From the NCBI GenBank assembly GCA_017634975.1, contig JAGBMJ010000142.1:1-54209 (forward strand): a stretch of 54,209 bases of DNA. The letters run 5' to 3'. A model generated the notes under the pieces. It did not search any database. It was not told the DNA's origin and saw only the letters and a list, made by a program, of their open reading frames with translations. Origin of the DNA: Lachnospiraceae bacterium (GTDB lineage: Bacteria; Bacillota; Clostridia; Lachnospirales; Lachnospiraceae). Below, piece after piece: positions 26,624-35,642 of this stretch (within the stretch, counting starts at the first letter, position 1; each line of letters opens with the position of its first letter). Both the position numbers and the translations under genes were made by a program.

Positions 26624-26656
26624 ACGGCAGCCCAAACCGGGCTGCCGTTATTTTTT
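26624..26656 (+). terminator. Intrinsic terminator of metY
   Basis: 10-bp perfect stem ACGGCAGCCC (26624-26633) and GGGCTGCCGT (26639-26648), loop AAACC, then TATTTTTT. Confidence 0.92.
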
Positions 26657-26681
26657 ACCACTTCATGATTCCGATGAGGGA

Positions 26682-27650
26682 TCATTCCCACCAAAAATAT
26701 GCCTCATCCATATATTTCATATTTTCGATCGCGTAACTATCGCCCTTCGAGACCAGATCAAACTCCAGACACTGCGCGGATTTGGAGAACATCTCCGCAT
26801 AGCAATGCAGATGTGCTTTCCCATTCGTTTCCAAAACCGCATAATACACCATGGCATTCTGGTCTTTCGCATCTCCATAATACCAGTAGGCCAGCTCATC
26901 CGCACCTGCGCTCACTTCACATTCAAAACCATTCTGTGCCACCTGTACCGCTACCGTGGTATCCGAAGTTTTCTGATAGTCGATGGTTATGCACTTCGCG
27001 CCGTTTTCGCCTGCTGCCAGCGGAAGCTTTTCTTCCTCATAATCCGTTCCGTTCCAGGCAAACAGCCACAAATCTCCAAAAGCAAGCGGATCCGTACTGG
27101 TATCATACGTCATCGTAAACAGTATCTCCGGCTCACCGTCTCCGTTCAGATCCCCCGCCTGTACATGCGGAAAACCGGTATTCCAGCCCTCCGGTGTGGT
27201 CAGACTGCGTCCGTTGCCAAACTCGATCGTATAGGTCGCAAGGTCTGTATCGGCTGTATGGGTACGATATACCCGATCCGTCTTTCCGTCCCCGTCGAAG
27301 TCACAATCGGCAAAATCCTTCCACCAGGTATATTCCCTGCATTCATCCACATAACCTTCGTATTCCCACAGCATCACCGGAGAAGTCTCGATATCCTCAT
27401 CCTCGGTTTCCGTCGGTGTCGCTTCTACCGGTTCTGCAGCCGTCGGTTCTGCTGCCTCCGTCGGCTGCACTGCTTCCTCACCGTTTCCGGTCTCCGCTTC
27501 GGTCGGTGCCGCTTCCTCCGTTGTCTGCGGTGTTTCCTCTTCTGCCCGGTCCGGCATCTGTCCGCGGCCGGACTCCTGTTCGCCGCATCCCGCCAGCAGC
27601 AGGATCCCCGCTGTCACTCCCAGCAACCGGATGATCGTTGTCTTTTTCAT
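26682..27650 (-). CDS. Lipoprotein with FG-GAP/VCBS-like repeats
   Basis: 322 residues from the ATG at 27650 (GGAGG six bases upstream). A signal peptide ends in the lipobox LLAGC (C22). A Pro/Glu/Thr/Ala-rich low-complexity linker of about 80 residues follows. The mature domain has two calcium-loop-like repeats, DCDFDGDGKTDRVYR and AGDLNGDGEPEILFT, as in FG-GAP/VCBS beta-propeller blades. It is therefore an extracytoplasmic, membrane-tethered protein, perhaps binding ligand or calcium; no enzyme motif is visible. It is expressed from a promoter fused to the terminator of the amidase gene upstream. Confidence 0.75.
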   Translation of the reverse strand: MKKTTIIRLLGVTAGILLLAGCGEQESGRGQMPDRAEEETPQTTEEAAPTEAETGNGEEAVQPTEAAEPTAAEPVEATPTETEDEDIETSPVMLWEYEGYVDECREYTWWKDFADCDFDGDGKTDRVYRTHTADTDLATYTIEFGNGRSLTTPEGWNTGFPHVQAGDLNGDGEPEILFTMTYDTSTDPLAFGDLWLFAWNGTDYEEEKLPLAAGENGAKCITIDYQKTSDTTVAVQVAQNGFECEVSAGADELAYWYYGDAKDQNAMVYYAVLETNGKAHLHCYAEMFSKSAQCLEFDLVSKGDSYAIENMKYMDEAYFWWE

Positions 27651-27710
27651 AGTTCTCCTCCATCTGTTCTTTCTTCTTATTTCGGTAACTTTCTCACCTT
27701 TGATCGCACA

Positions 27711-27748
27711 ATTATACCAAAAAAGCGGCGGTCTGAAAAGACCACCGC
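27711..27748 (-). terminator. Terminator fused to promoter (copy 1)
   Basis: Stem GCGGCGGTC/GACCACCGC (27725-27733, 27740-27748) with loop TGAAAA, then a T-tract on the minus strand. The stem starts at the stop codon of the amidase/peptidase gene. Minus-strand TTTTCA in the loop (27739-27734), a 17-bp spacer containing the T-tract, and TATAAT (27716-27711) form a promoter for the lipoprotein gene. Confidence 0.8.
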
Positions 27749-30096
27749 TACTCTGTACGCAATGCTTCCATACAGACCGCAGCCCATGTCTCCCGGTTCC
27801 GTTCAAATATCGCGGGAAACTCGCTGCTGTCGAGCGGACAGGTATACCGCCCTATTTCCAGAGTAAAGCCGGGCTTATTATACGAAAGATGCACCAGCTC
27901 GCCAAAGCTTCCGTACTCCGATCGCTCTGTCGGTTTCGCCGTTGCAGAAAGATCGTACCGGCAGATGCCGGACACAAGCTGCGCCCACTTCTTACATGCA
28001 TTGGCGTTTTCCTTCTCCATACCATAAGAATCAAAATAGATGACCTGCCCCTTCGCATGGTAATTGATATAACACTCAAAATCCTCCGACGATGCCATCG
28101 ACAGGATCGTCCTTGTTTCCGGCTCGGATTCCGGTGCTGTCCCGCGATAACTCCCCATCGCCGGTACCGTTTTTCCCCAATCCGCTTCCCAGCCGATATT
28201 AAAATTCCGGTTGATATCCACACCGGCAGCATTGGCTTTCCAAAGCCTCAGATATTCCTCATAGGATATATCCTCTTCGTTCAATTTTGCACTTTCCGCT
28301 ATATTACCTCTGTAATTGTCATACCATGCCGTTTCCTCACTGCTGTATCGGATGTAGATAAAGTTTTGTTTTTCAGCCGCATAAGCCGCTCTCAATACAG
28401 CCGCATATTCCTCCGTAACACCCGCTTCCCCATACTGGCTGATCGAAACCCCATCCGGATTGGTCATCGGCATAATATAAAATGCACAGTCCTCCAAAAA
28501 CTGCCCATATCCGATACCGCCGTAACTTCCCGTATCATAATGATCCGCATAGTATTCGATCATCTTCATGACCAGCTGGGATGTCATATATTCGCGGCCA
28601 TGAATGCCTGCCGTGATCAGGAATTTATGCTCCGCCTCCGGATTTCCCAGGATCAGCAGCGGAATATCCCTGCCACACAGGCTTTTTCCCGCATTCTGCC
28701 AGACCAGGATATCACTGTACTTCTGACACAACTCTCGGATATCCTCCATCATGGCATCATAGGTATACCGGTCATCGGTAACATCCACCACATCCGATAT
28801 GTTCTGCAGATCCGCTGCATAATCCACCGGAACAACCAGATCCGACTGCACATATCCTTCCAGTCCGTTTCCGATATCCGTAACGTGAAGAAAAGTCACA
28901 TTCTCTTCCGCTTCCAATACTCCGTCAAAAGCCAGATAGGTTCCGAACGGTATCTCTTCCACCGTTTCACTTAAAGATACCGGTTCTGTTTTCATCGAAA
29001 GAGAAGTCAGCGGAACGGCCTCATAGATCACATATCCTTCCTCCCGAAGTGCCGTAAACCGGTCCACCAAAGCCGGATACTCCGCATCAAAAGATACTTC
29101 TTCTTTTTCAGGCGGGATCTCTTCGAACGTATCCCGTATATACGCATCGTAATCCCCGGCTTCTTTTCCGAAAAACAGATCGATGCCCCGCATTATCCCG
29201 ACCGCATTCCGGTATAACTGCTCTGTCGACCGGTCACTGAGCTTATCTCCCAGCTCCAGATCTATACTCGGTATGGTCGAATACGACGTCTGTGTCAGAT
29301 CCAGCGGCAGGGAACCGTTGTCGTAGATCTTTATCTCCTGCTCCTTCAGTCCTGCAATGATACTGTCTCCCAACCCATGGCTCTGCTCCCAGGTATCGAA
29401 TACCGGATACATATTTCTGTAGCTTTCCACCTCCGGTACCGAACAGTAAAATGCGCCCTTATCCTTTTCCGAACTGTCCCAATGCAGGGAGATATGACAA
29501 TCCGCATAAGCATTTGCCAGCACTGTCCTGGCAACATTATCCAGCTGGACATCCTCCGATTCACGGATCATCAATACACTGTATCCGGCCTCCAGCAGCA
29601 GATCCTTCAGGATCACCGCCTGCTGCAGTGTTACTTCTCTTTCTGCAGTTCCGTCCGGAAATTCCATACCGCCAGAAACCGCCGTCGCCGTCAGTGAACC
29701 TTCCGCTGTGGATCCCGCAGTCACTTTCAGAGTTCCGTCGGGATGACACAGCGTTTTCACCTGTGTCCCGCCGTTTGTCCCATGTCCTGCATTCACACAG
29801 ACAACGATATCCCCTTTTTCTGTCCCGCTATTATGATACAGCAGTGCCGGATCGGTATGGATCGCGGAATTTTCGGCAAATTCCATCGAATCCTCCAGGA
29901 ATACTTCTTCCACGGTCATTTCGCTGACGAGCGTATTTTCCGATCCGCTCAACTGCGGTTTTTCGTCCGTAATTATATTCTCGGACACCGGATACGGTTC
30001 TGTCGTTTCCGGGATCTGCTCCCGCACTCCGCAGCCGGCAAGCAAACACAGGATTCCTGCGATTACATATGTATATTGTCTTCTGTTAGCTTCCAC
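27748..30096 (-). CDS. Lipoprotein: N-acetylmuramoyl-L-alanine amidase - SH3 - M14 carboxypeptidase fusion
   Basis: 782 residues from a GTG. A lipobox LLAGC (C22) ends the signal peptide. Residues about 85-315 are an Amidase_3 domain (VVCVNAGHGTNGG, then DVQLDNVARTVLANAYADCHISLHWD, then IPSIDLELGD), which cleaves the amide between muramic acid and L-Ala. Residues about 325-410 look like an SH3-type domain. Residues about 425-782 are an M14 zinc carboxypeptidase: HGRE with zinc ligands H499 and E502, GVDINRNF, YHAKGQ for the third ligand, and catalytic E747 in FTLEIG. The two catalytic parts could strip and trim peptidoglycan stem peptides in sequence. It is the second gene behind GH31 (44-bp gap). 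Confidence 0.85.
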   Translation of the reverse strand: MEANRRQYTYVIAGILCLLAGCGVREQIPETTEPYPVSENIITDEKPQLSGSENTLVSEMTVEEVFLEDSMEFAENSAIHTDPALLYHNSGTEKGDIVVCVNAGHGTNGGTQVKTLCHPDGTLKVTAGSTAEGSLTATAVSGGMEFPDGTAEREVTLQQAVILKDLLLEAGYSVLMIRESEDVQLDNVARTVLANAYADCHISLHWDSSEKDKGAFYCSVPEVESYRNMYPVFDTWEQSHGLGDSIIAGLKEQEIKIYDNGSLPLDLTQTSYSTIPSIDLELGDKLSDRSTEQLYRNAVGIMRGIDLFFGKEAGDYDAYIRDTFEEIPPEKEEVSFDAEYPALVDRFTALREEGYVIYEAVPLTSLSMKTEPVSLSETVEEIPFGTYLAFDGVLEAEENVTFLHVTDIGNGLEGYVQSDLVVPVDYAADLQNISDVVDVTDDRYTYDAMMEDIRELCQKYSDILVWQNAGKSLCGRDIPLLILGNPEAEHKFLITAGIHGREYMTSQLVMKMIEYYADHYDTGSYGGIGYGQFLEDCAFYIMPMTNPDGVSISQYGEAGVTEEYAAVLRAAYAAEKQNFIYIRYSSEETAWYDNYRGNIAESAKLNEEDISYEEYLRLWKANAAGVDINRNFNIGWEADWGKTVPAMGSYRGTAPESEPETRTILSMASSEDFECYINYHAKGQVIYFDSYGMEKENANACKKWAQLVSGICRYDLSATAKPTERSEYGSFGELVHLSYNKPGFTLEIGRYTCPLDSSEFPAIFERNRETWAAVCMEALRTE

Positions 30097-30140
30097 TCTT
30101 CACCTGTCCGCAATTCTGGAAGCCCCTGATCCGTTCTCCG

Positions 30141-32471
30141 TCAGATCTCCACCGTGATCTTCGCGGCCTTCGGGATCAGAAGTGTATTGTTGTTCTGTAT
30201 CGTATGTTCTGCACCTTCGACGCTCTTCACCTGCAGTCCCATCAGTTTGATCCAGCAGGGCTTAGTCCGGTTGGTTGTGATCTCGATCGTATCTCCCCTG
30301 CGTTCTGCCGTAATGGAAGAATCCTTCTCCCCATTGCCGTTATAGACGACCGCTTCCGCCTTCGTCTTTAATGCATAGATGTTATAGGTTACATGTTCGG
30401 CGTAATCATACTCCGGTGTATCTTCGGTATCACTGATCGCGATGATGGAGTTTTCCTTCACAAACAGCGGCATCTCCAGATAACTGTAATGCTTCTCAAA
30501 CCACTTGCCGCCTTCCACGGTCTCACCACTGAAGAAGTCCGTCCATGTTCCTTCCGGCAGATAGTACACACCCATACTGTCCGGATTGCAGATCGGTGCT
30601 GCCAGCAGACAGTCTCCGAGGAAATACTGCTTGTCCAGATATCGGCACATACGGTCCTTCGGATACTCCATTACCATAGCACGCATCATCGGGATGCCTT
30701 CGGTATGTGTCTTCTGCGCCATACTCCACAGATACGGCATCAGCCGCATCTTCAGGCGGGTAAATTCCCGTACCACATCCACCGCTTCTTCATCGTAGTT
30801 CCATGGTACACGATAAGAGGAACTGCCATGCAGACGACTATGGGACGAAAGCAGGCCGAACGCCACCCAGCGCTTATATACATCGGCTGTGGAAGTCTGC
30901 TCAAAACCGCCCATATCGTGGCTCCAAAAACCGAAGCCCGACATCTGCAGGGACAGCCCGCCACGAAGCGTCTCTTCCATACCGGAATAGTTCGACCAGC
31001 AGTCTCCGCCCCAGTGTACCGGAAATTTCTGACCGCCCACAGTCGCAGAACGCGCAAACAACACCGCTTCGTTTTTGCCTTTCTTTTTCTCAAGCACCTC
31101 AAAGACGGCCTGATTGTACAGATAAGTATAGTAGTTATGCATCTTACGCGGATGCAATCCGTTTGCATAGACACAATCGGTCGGGATACGCTCGCCGAAA
31201 TCGGTCTTAAACGCATCTACGCCCATATCCACCAGCGCTTCCAGTTTTTCCTGGAACCATTTCGTGGCTTCCGGATTGGAAAAGTCTACGATCGCCATAC
31301 CCGGCTGCCACATATCCCACTGCCATACGCCGCCGTCCGGCCGCTTCAGGAAATATCCCTTTTCCATACCTTCATCAAAAAGTACGGACTCCTGTGCAAT
31401 ATACGGATTGATCCATACGCAGCACTTTACACCCTTTTCATGGATACGGGAAAGCATCCCTGCCGGATCCGGGAATACCCGCTCATCCCAGAGCAGATCC
31501 GTCCAGTGAAAATCCTTCATCCAGAAACAGTCAAAGTGGAATACCTTCAGAGGGATCCCCCTTTTGAGCATCCCATCAATAAAGTGCATGACCGTCTTTT
31601 CATCATAACTGGTGGTAAAGGAAGTAGACAGCCACAGGCCAAAGGTCCAGGCCGGCGGCAGCGCCGGCTTCCCGGTCAGATCCGTATAGCGCTTCACCAC
31701 TTCCTTCGGATCCGGTCCGTCGATAAAGAAGTAATCCAGGGATTCCCCGGGTACCGTGAAACTTACCTTTTCTACAGACTCTGAACCCACTTCAAATGAC
31801 ACCTTATCCGTATGATTTACAAATACACCGTATCCCTGCGAAGAGATATAGAACGGGATATTTTTATAACTCAGTTCCGTAGACGTTCCGCCGTCTTCAT
31901 TCCAGATCTCCACACTCTGTCCGTTCTTTACAAAAGGAGAAAATTTTTCACCAAAGCCATAGAACAGTTCATCCACCGCGATGGACAGCTGCTGTCGCAT
32001 ATACACATCTTCATCGGTACTGCGCACATAGGCATCCCCAAAGTATTCTTCGCTGACATAGGCCATATCCTTCGCCGCGCTCACACTGAGCACTTTGCCT
32101 TTTCTGCGATACTCCATACGCCAGTTTTTCTTGTTGATCACCAGCTCTAGTGCGCCGCTTTTGATGCAGACCGCATTCTCATCTTCCGTCGCTTCCAATG
32201 CAGAAGTCTCCGGCAGGTTCAGATCAAAGGCAGGCGCATCCTGTACCGCTCCCTTATAATGGTAAGCTTTCACCCGGATCACACCCTCTGCCGGTGCCGT
32301 GATCTCCAGTGTAATGTTCACCCCGCCAAGTGTGTCACCGCGCTGTGTGATATGATGTGTTGGAGCTACCAGCTTCACCATATCTTTTTTCACATCACAG
32401 AAATACACTTCCTGCGGGAAAAAAGCCGTAATACCTTCCTTTTGGATCCAACAACCGTTACTGATCTTCAT
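30141..32471 (-). CDS. GH31 alpha-xylosidase (YicI type)
   Basis: 776 residues, no signal peptide, cytosolic. The N-terminus (MKISNGCWIQKEG) resembles YicI. The nucleophile D424 lies in KTDFGERIPTD, the form specific to alpha-xylosidases rather than alpha-glucosidases; the acid/base region is HWGGDCWSNYSGM. It removes alpha-1,6-linked xylose from xyloglucan oligosaccharides. Promoter for the gene is the fused terminator element at 32.5 kb, giving a leader of about 45 bases. Together with GH5 and the cell-wall enzyme downstream it suggests use of plant hemicellulose. Confidence 0.94.
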   Translation of the reverse strand: MKISNGCWIQKEGITAFFPQEVYFCDVKKDMVKLVAPTHHITQRGDTLGGVNITLEITAPAEGVIRVKAYHYKGAVQDAPAFDLNLPETSALEATEDENAVCIKSGALELVINKKNWRMEYRRKGKVLSVSAAKDMAYVSEEYFGDAYVRSTDEDVYMRQQLSIAVDELFYGFGEKFSPFVKNGQSVEIWNEDGGTSTELSYKNIPFYISSQGYGVFVNHTDKVSFEVGSESVEKVSFTVPGESLDYFFIDGPDPKEVVKRYTDLTGKPALPPAWTFGLWLSTSFTTSYDEKTVMHFIDGMLKRGIPLKVFHFDCFWMKDFHWTDLLWDERVFPDPAGMLSRIHEKGVKCCVWINPYIAQESVLFDEGMEKGYFLKRPDGGVWQWDMWQPGMAIVDFSNPEATKWFQEKLEALVDMGVDAFKTDFGERIPTDCVYANGLHPRKMHNYYTYLYNQAVFEVLEKKKGKNEAVLFARSATVGGQKFPVHWGGDCWSNYSGMEETLRGGLSLQMSGFGFWSHDMGGFEQTSTADVYKRWVAFGLLSSHSRLHGSSSYRVPWNYDEEAVDVVREFTRLKMRLMPYLWSMAQKTHTEGIPMMRAMVMEYPKDRMCRYLDKQYFLGDCLLAAPICNPDSMGVYYLPEGTWTDFFSGETVEGGKWFEKHYSYLEMPLFVKENSIIAISDTEDTPEYDYAEHVTYNIYALKTKAEAVVYNGNGEKDSSITAERRGDTIEITTNRTKPCWIKLMGLQVKSVEGAEHTIQNNNTLLIPKAAKITVEI

Positions 32472-32524
32472 AAATACCCCCTTTGTTTATGATGATTGCT
32501 CAGATTTACCTTCCTGCATTTTTC

Positions 32525-32563
32525 ATCATAACATAAAACCGGTGGTCTGAAAAGACCACCGGT
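32525..32563 (-). terminator. Terminator fused to promoter (copy 2)
   Basis: Perfect 10-bp stem ACCGGTGGTC/GACCACCGGT (32538-32547, 32554-32563), loop TGAAAA, T-tract on the minus strand. TTTTCA in the loop, 17-bp spacer, TATGAT (32530-32525). It ends the Rpn gene and should start GH31. Confidence 0.8.
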
Positions 32564-32609
32564 TAGGGATTATCTACCACCTCATTTGTATTCAGAACCA
32601 TCATTCTTT

Positions 32610-33569
32610 TTAAGCCATCACATCGGCATGCAAAGCTTTCAGTACTTTATCCAGATCATAATCCGGCGCATATTCCTCTGCTGTATTACAGATTGCCTGC
32701 ACACGGCTGATATCTTCCTCCACCTCATCCGCGATCTGCTCTATCTCCATCCCTCGGCGGAGTTTTTTACAGATCTGTTCAATAAGATGTCGATCCTCTC
32801 CCTGCTCTATACCCTTATTCCAATAATAGTCCAGCGCACTGCCCATACTTTTATTTCCTCCTCTCGCCCCTGTAAATTTCTTATCGTCAGCTACTTTCGC
32901 AAACTTTACATCACCGGTCAATCTGCTCATCAGTCGCAACACTTCCCTAACGTGTTTCATACTATCGCGCGAGCCGGTATATCTGCCTGTCTTGCGCATC
33001 TGCACAAAATAATCCGCCACATACTGAAAATCACTTTTAAACCCTTTGACCTGCTCATCACTCAGCCATGCGATCTCAAAAAGATTGATCGGATAATCCG
33101 GAACAAATGACTTCAATTCCGGCAAAAGTTTGTCTCCAAGCATTTGATGCAAAGTCTTCGGTTTGTCCCAATGCTTTTCGTAATTAAAATACAAAACCAG
33201 CGTAACCACAGGAAACACATTTACTATCTTCTTCCGGTTACCATTCACATCCGTCTCGTACCGGATCTGATCCCTGTAGGAAGCTCCATCGTATCCGATC
33301 ACTCGCACCGGCATATCATTTTCTGCCTGTGATTCATTTTCCAGTCCCAAAAGCGCGATCCTGATATCGTGATTCTTCCAGTATTTTGCTGCATCCCGTT
33401 CCAGTTCGCGGAAACCATTTTCTCCCTGGTATGTATTATGCGGTGCGGTCGTCTCCAGGTCTTCCTCCCGCACCTGTTCCTTTCCGTTAAAGATGAGATT
33501 ATTGACAATATCCGCAAATACATCCTCATACGTAAACAGTGTCTTTTCTAACACATCTTTCTCGCCCAT
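32610..33569 (-). CDS. Rpn-family recombination-promoting nuclease / PD-(D/E)XK transposase-like
   Basis: 319 residues. The N-terminal EDVFADIVNNLIFNGKE and the IRIALLGLENESQAENDMPVRVIGYDGASYRDQ segment match the Rpn/PD-(D/E)XK nuclease transposase families (PF04754/PF12784 group). The segment contains the E-x-x-Q-like catalytic region. Family members cut DNA and raise RecA-independent recombination in E. coli. A helical C-terminus and a Gln/Glu-rich tail follow. A LexA box sits inside its promoter, so it is probably SOS-induced. Rpn genes are often found as variable cargo; an IS630 fragment lies next door. Confidence 0.8.
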   Translation of the reverse strand: MGEKDVLEKTLFTYEDVFADIVNNLIFNGKEQVREEDLETTAPHNTYQGENGFRELERDAAKYWKNHDIRIALLGLENESQAENDMPVRVIGYDGASYRDQIRYETDVNGNRKKIVNVFPVVTLVLYFNYEKHWDKPKTLHQMLGDKLLPELKSFVPDYPINLFEIAWLSDEQVKGFKSDFQYVADYFVQMRKTGRYTGSRDSMKHVREVLRLMSRLTGDVKFAKVADDKKFTGARGGNKSMGSALDYYWNKGIEQGEDRHLIEQICKKLRRGMEIEQIADEVEEDISRVQAICNTAEEYAPDYDLDKVLKALHADVMA

Positions 33570-33613
33570 GTACTACTCCTCCATATACTTATTTCCGCAT
33601 GAGATATAAGTAT

Positions 33614-33642
33614 ATGATAGAACATACGTTCGCTGTTGTCAA
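33614..33642 (-). promoter_or_regulatory. Rpn promoter with LexA (SOS) box in the spacer
   Basis: Minus-strand TTGACA (33642-33637), 17-bp spacer, TATCAT (33619-33614). The spacer holds CGAACGTATGTTCT (33632-33619), a near-perfect match to the Firmicute LexA box CGAACRNRYGTTYC. Confidence 0.8.
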
Positions 33643-33649
33643 TATGCAT

Positions 33650-33928
33650 TTTGGGGAAGTGCAGAACTATCTTGCAACAAAGCCTAACGGAGGATTCGTA
33701 TTTGTTTTTACACCTACACATGGATCTTGGCTTAACCTCATCGAAAGCTTCTTTAGCAAAATGACTAAGCAGATGCTGCGGGGTATACGCGTCAATTCAA
33801 AACAGGAACTTGAAGAACGCATATACCAATACTTCGAGGAGGTCAACGCAGATCCAGTGGTATATCATTGGTCATATAAACTCGATGAGATTTCCGAAAA
33901 AGAAGCTCGTAAGCATATGGCCAGTTAA
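33650..33928 (+). pseudogene. IS630-family transposase, C-terminal remnant
   Basis: The open frame from about 33650 encodes the C-terminal third of an IS630 DDE transposase: TPTHGSWLNLIESFFSKMTKQ (with the final catalytic Glu of the DDE triad), then a helical end (RIYQYFEEVNADPVVYHW). No N-terminal HTH or first two Asp segments are found upstream; the sequence there is the Rpn promoter. It is therefore a decayed fragment, and no terminal inverted repeats were recognised. It lies divergent to Rpn and convergent with the AAA/PD-(D/E)XK gene. Confidence 0.85.
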
Positions 33929-33965
33929 TTATTTTTCAATGTACTGGTATCCATCCCAACTGCCG

Positions 33966-35567
33966 TCATGCCCTCTTTTCTATCCGGCAGCTATATTTTC
34001 CGGTCTTTTTATTGTAATTGATCCCCACCAACAGCAGTTCCCCTTTATAGTCTGTCAATGCGCCTGCGTATTCCTTATCCCGGATCTGTTTGATAGCCGC
34101 CTTCGCATTACGGTTCCACTTCAGCTCTACCACCATCGCCGGGTGCTCACCCTCATTTCTCGGAATAAAGACAATATCCGCAAAACCCTTGCCTGCCGGT
34201 AATTCCCGTTTTACATAGTAGTATTTCCGGGCGGTAAAGTAACTCATCATCACCGCACAAGCCAGGGCATTTTCATCATGAAAATTTATGATAGATGCAT
34301 AGTCCTGCTGTGACTTCGCGATGGTCTCTGCGATCCGTTTCGTATCTCCCTCCCAGGTTGCCTTCAAAAGCGCATCCGAATGATCCAGCGCATCCTGAAT
34401 ATCCGTCCAGTCGCCGACACGCACCGCACTCTCAAACACATCCCGTACCTCTTCGTTTGGGATAAACGCTTCTCCTGTTTCCGTATCATAGCCCAGATAG
34501 CCCATGTGGATCAGGGCTGTCAGCACATCGTCCTTTGTCTTATAATGCGTCAGGTCGTTCTGGAAGGTCGCTGTATTCACCACCCGGCGCTCCCCTGCGA
34601 TCATGGCGACCACATCATCCTTCAGGCCTGCCTTGTTCAATTCGATATAGTCATTCACCCCGGCAAAAGCACCGGTATTTTTCCAATAACTGCCCAGTTT
34701 TCTTCTCTGAAATGCCTCCACCACGGAATTGGGATTGTAGATATGGATCTGCTCATGGTCGTCCCAGTCCCCGGCAACCGGCATAAGGTATCCATCATAC
34801 CACTGCCTGATGTTTTCGATGGTCTGGGAATAGTACTCGCAAAGCCCCCCGATCTCCTCCTCTGTAAATCCGAAAAAAGGCATCAATGCCCCGGGTGCGG
34901 TCATGGTATATTCCCAAAAGTTATTCAGCGCGGATTCCCCCTTAACCTTCTTGATCGGCAGGATCCCCGTGATATAACCCAGCGCCAGGAACTGCTTGGA
35001 TTCCTCCGTTTTAAAGAAGCCGCGCAGGTACTTTAAATAGTCCAGTATCAGCTTTTCATCGTCCTTCGCGTCCCGAATGATGCATTCCCATTCATCAATG
35101 ACGATGATGAACTGCCTGCCCTCCCTATGATATACATCATAGATCGCCGCTGCTGCATTCGCATATTCCTTGCCGCAAAGATATGGAAACTCTTCTTTCA
35201 GGGATCCCATAATCGTCCCATCCATCAACGGGATCACATCCTCCGGTGTCTTTGCCGCATTGAAAAAACTGGCCACATCAAAATGCACTACATTATACTT
35301 ATTTAAGTGATCCTCAAAATCCGGCGCCTTTGCGATCTCATAGGGTGCAAAAAGCTCCCGCGAATCACATCCCCGGCTATAGTAGGCATCGATCATCCCT
35401 GCTGCCATGGACTTGCCGAAACGGCGCGCACGGCTCACCGCAAAATAACGGCTTTCTTTGTTTATATTTTTATTCAGGATGTCCAGCATTCCTGTTTTGT
35501 CAATATATATTTCCGATCGTACCGCCGATAAAAAGCTGTTATTCCCCGGATTTACATAGGTTCCCAT
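33966..35567 (-). CDS. AAA-ATPase-like protein with C-terminal PD-(D/E)XK nuclease domain
   Basis: 533 residues from an ATG behind GGAGG. The N-terminus (FVDKTG-like IYIDKTGMLDIL, then SRARRFGKSMAAGMI as the P-loop) is PF09820 'AAA-ATPase_like'. The C-terminus (GKGFADIVFIPRNEGEHPAMVVELKWNRNAKAAIKQI) is a PD-(D/E)XK domain, with the D...E-x-K triad intact. Such proteins are numerous and variable in gut anaerobes; function is unproven, with nuclease or phage-related defence roles proposed. Its promoter is the fused terminator element at 35.6 kb. Confidence 0.85.
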   Translation of the reverse strand: MGTYVNPGNNSFLSAVRSEIYIDKTGMLDILNKNINKESRYFAVSRARRFGKSMAAGMIDAYYSRGCDSRELFAPYEIAKAPDFEDHLNKYNVVHFDVASFFNAAKTPEDVIPLMDGTIMGSLKEEFPYLCGKEYANAAAAIYDVYHREGRQFIIVIDEWECIIRDAKDDEKLILDYLKYLRGFFKTEESKQFLALGYITGILPIKKVKGESALNNFWEYTMTAPGALMPFFGFTEEEIGGLCEYYSQTIENIRQWYDGYLMPVAGDWDDHEQIHIYNPNSVVEAFQRRKLGSYWKNTGAFAGVNDYIELNKAGLKDDVVAMIAGERRVVNTATFQNDLTHYKTKDDVLTALIHMGYLGYDTETGEAFIPNEEVRDVFESAVRVGDWTDIQDALDHSDALLKATWEGDTKRIAETIAKSQQDYASIINFHDENALACAVMMSYFTARKYYYVKRELPAGKGFADIVFIPRNEGEHPAMVVELKWNRNAKAAIKQIRDKEYAGALTDYKGELLLVGINYNKKTGKYSCRIEKRA

Positions 35568-35588
35568 AGGTATACCTCCTACGCCTTC

Positions 35589-35627
35589 ATCATAACATAA
35601 AACCGGCGGCCTGAAAAGACCACCGGT
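35589..35627 (-). terminator. Terminator fused to promoter (copy 3)
   Basis: Stem 35602-35611 with 35618-35627, loop TGAAAA, two G-U type pairs. TTTTCA (35617-35612) in the loop, 17-bp spacer, TATGAT (35594-35589). Ends the SNF2 gene and should start the AAA/PD-(D/E)XK gene. Confidence 0.78.
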
Positions 35628-35642
35628 CTGTCATGAATTTAC

